Under the pieces are notes generated by a model that did not search any database, was not told where the DNA came from, and saw nothing but the letters and a program-made list of their open reading frames with translations. The position numbers and the translations under genes are program-made. Positions 6,562 to 7,867 of a DNA stretch of 7,867 nt are shown here, piece by piece; within the stretch, counting starts at the first letter, position 1, and every line of letters begins with the position of its first letter. This stretch comes from Rhodoferax sp. (GTDB taxonomy: Bacteria > Pseudomonadota > Gammaproteobacteria > Burkholderiales > Burkholderiaceae_C), in the NCBI GenBank assembly GCA_029946045.1, contig JAQSDS010000038.1:1-7867 (forward strand), written 5' to 3'.

Positions 6562-7508
6562 GCTGGGTCGGCGTTTTTTCGCAATTACTGGCGCTCGTGA
6601 CCGCGCTGTTGTTGGCACCCCTGCTCACGGGCTGGGTCAACCAGTGGCGTGCCCTGCTGCAAAACAAGTCGGCGCCCGGCTTGCTGCAACCCTACCGCAT
6701 GCTGCACAAGCTGTTCAACAAGGAATCGGTCATGGCCGAACACGCCTCGCCGCTGTACCGCACCGCACCGTATCTGATTTTCAGCTGCATGCTGTTGGCC
6801 TGCGCCATCGTGCCGACCTTGTCGACCGACCTGCCGCTGTCGCCGGCAGCCGACGCGATTGCGCTGGTGGGCCTGTTTGCGCTGGCACGGGTTTTTCTTT
6901 CATTGGCGGCCATGGACATCGGCACGGCTTTTGGGTCCTTGGGCGCGCGCCGTGAAATGCTGGTGGGCTTTTTGGCCGAACCGGCGCTACTGATGGTGCT
7001 GTTTTGTGCTTCCATGATCACACGCTCAACCTCGCTCACCACCATGGTCGAAACGCTGGCGCACCGCGAGCTGGCCATCTACCCCAGCCTGCTGCTGGCG
7101 GGTGTGGCATTTGTCATGGTGTCGCTGGCCGAGAATGCCCGGGTGCCGGTGGACAACCCCGACACCCATCTGGAACTCACCATGATCCACGAGGCCCTCA
7201 TTCTGGAGTATTCGGCGCGCCACCTGGCGCTGCTGGAGTGGGCTGCCAGTCTGAAATTGTTTGCTTATTCCTGCATTGGCCTGGCGCTGTTTTTCCCGTG
7301 GGGCGTGGCTGATGCCAATGCGCCGCTGGTGTTGTTGCTGGCCTTGCCGGTGTTGGTGATCAAGCTGGTGATCGGTGGCGTGGTGCTGGCACTGATCGAA
7401 ACCCTGAGCGCCAAGATGCGCATCTTCCGCGTCCCAGAGTTTCTGGGAACGGCTTTTCTGATCGCCGTGATTGGTCTGCTGGTCAATGTCTTGCTGGGGG
7501 CCGGATGA
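6558..7508 (+). CDS. hyfC: Hydrogenase-4-type membrane subunit C (NuoH/HycD-like)
   Basis: HyfC/HycD is the NuoH-like membrane anchor that joins the peripheral electron-transfer arm to the antiporter subunits. The protein has 316 residues (E. coli HyfC about 322) and around eight hydrophobic segments. Family motifs include GLLQPYRMLHKLFNKE (41-56), the loop FGSLGARREMLVGFLAEPALLM (125-146, Glu141) and the conserved acidic stretch AENARVPVDNPDTHLELTMI (191-210) followed by HEALILEYS (211-219). These loops face the quinone or electron-entry side in complex I. The presence of YRMLHKLFNKE and DTHLELTMIHEA favours the hydrogenase-type family over NuoH proper. It starts inside the hyfB stop (ATGA) and ends in the same kind of overlap with hyfE, so the three proteins are probably translationally coupled. 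The GTG-rich sequence before the start has only a weak ribosome site. Confidence 0.93.
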   Translation: MSWVGVFSQLLALVTALLLAPLLTGWVNQWRALLQNKSAPGLLQPYRMLHKLFNKESVMAEHASPLYRTAPYLIFSCMLLACAIVPTLSTDLPLSPAADAIALVGLFALARVFLSLAAMDIGTAFGSLGARREMLVGFLAEPALLMVLFCASMITRSTSLTTMVETLAHRELAIYPSLLLAGVAFVMVSLAENARVPVDNPDTHLELTMIHEALILEYSARHLALLEWAASLKLFAYSCIGLALFFPWGVADANAPLVLLLALPVLVIKLVIGGVVLALIETLSAKMRIFRVPEFLGTAFLIAVIGLLVNVLLGAG

Positions 7509-7867
7509 TCAAATTTGCGCCCCAACTCATCAACCTGTTTGCCACCCTGATCCTGCTGCTGTCGTTCGCCATGATTTCACAGCGGCGCATCGTCTCGCTG
7601 ATCAACCTGTTCATGATGCAGGGCGTGGCTCTGGTCAGTACCTCGTTTTTGTTGGGTTATGCCACCCATCAGCCCGACCTCTATGTGTCGGGTGCGCTCA
7701 CGCTGGTGCTCAAGGTGATTTTGATTCCCTGGATGCTGCACCGCATGATTCGCCGCCTCAATGTGCGCTGGGACGTCGAGACCCTGCTGAACGTTCCCAC
7801 CACCATGCTGGTCGGCATTGCGCTGGTGATTTTTTCGTTTAGCTTGGCGCTGCCGGTATCCAGGCTG
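7505..7867 (+). CDS. hyfE: Hydrogenase-4-type membrane subunit E (NuoK-like N-terminus), partial
   Basis: The first 121 codons are present and the frame is open to the right edge; E. coli HyfE has about 216 residues, so nearly half is missing. Four hydrophobic segments are visible at about 5-24, 29-51, 61-78 and 98-117. The segment SGALTLVLKVILIPWMLHRM (62-81, Lys70) followed by IRRLNV is characteristic of HyfE. HyfE corresponds to NuoK-type subunits plus extra helices; Gln39 (LFMMQGVAL) lies roughly where NuoK has a conserved Glu, although I have not aligned them. The ATG at 7505 overlaps the hyfC stop. Direct hyfC-hyfE adjacency means there is no hyfD here. A HyfF-type subunit would be expected next downstream. 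Confidence 0.9.
   Translation, partial: MIKFAPQLINLFATLILLLSFAMISQRRIVSLINLFMMQGVALVSTSFLLGYATHQPDLYVSGALTLVLKVILIPWMLHRMIRRLNVRWDVETLLNVPTTMLVGIALVIFSFSLALPVSRL

Noticed and set aside
5476..6618. Long minus-strand open frame (380 codons) antisense to hyfB
   Set aside because: Its Gln/His/Arg-rich composition is typical of the reverse complement of a membrane-protein gene. No motif or ribosome site supports it, and hyfB is intact.
4537..7508. Complex I (nuoM/nuoH) or Mrp antiporter identity for the membrane genes
   Set aside because: The HyfB C-terminal WDCGYPWQTPRMQ region, the HyfC PYRMLHKLFNKE and DTHLELTMIHEA motifs, and the B-C-E order fit hydrogenase-4-type complexes better than nuo or mrp operons.

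Overview
The window looks like a chromosomal segment from a betaproteobacterium, most likely a Burkholderiales / Comamonadaceae member of the Rhodoferax-Polaromonas type. This is inferred from GC-rich coding sequence, a DUF3460 small protein next to scpA, a ScpA with a long N-terminal leader, and the FVNRLQF variant in PanC. No taxonomic search was run, so the placement is a judgement.

Layout: two divergent blocks flank a short control region at about 4425-4536. The minus-strand block (4424 down to 1) reads, in transcription order: a DUF3460 small protein, scpA (chromosome segregation kleisin), nadB (L-aspartate oxidase, first step of NAD synthesis), panB (ketopantoate hydroxymethyltransferase) and panC (pantoate--beta-alanine ligase, cut by the left window edge). 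The gaps are 62, 18, 57 and 122 bp, so the five genes plausibly form one transcript. It joins a housekeeping segregation gene to single steps of two cofactor pathways, NAD and pantothenate/CoA.

The plus-strand block (4537 to the right edge) holds three membrane-subunit genes of a hydrogenase-4-type (Hyf/Hyc, complex I-related) complex: hyfB (NuoL/M/N-like antiporter subunit), hyfC (NuoH-like subunit) and a partial hyfE (NuoK-like at its N-terminus). Each pair overlaps by ATGA, indicating tight translational coupling. hyfC is followed directly by hyfE with no hyfD, and no hyfA ferredoxin gene lies upstream, so this is a compact version of the E. coli hyf layout. The soluble subunits (HyfF/G/I-type), which would show whether this is a true [NiFe] hydrogenase or a hydrogenase-related complex without the metal site, lie beyond the window.

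The most notable non-coding signal is a near-perfect 13-bp inverted repeat (4489-4501 / 4520-4532, 12 of 13 pairs) between the two blocks, ending 4 bp before the hyfB start and overlapping a TAATAT -10-like hexamer. A second is a 27-bp imperfect direct repeat in the panB-panC gap, one copy of which forms a hairpin. No RNA genes, mobile elements or CRISPR arrays were seen. No stretch longer than about 125 bp lacks a gene. I found no clearly new multi-gene system; the compact hyf cluster and its palindromic leader are the best leads.
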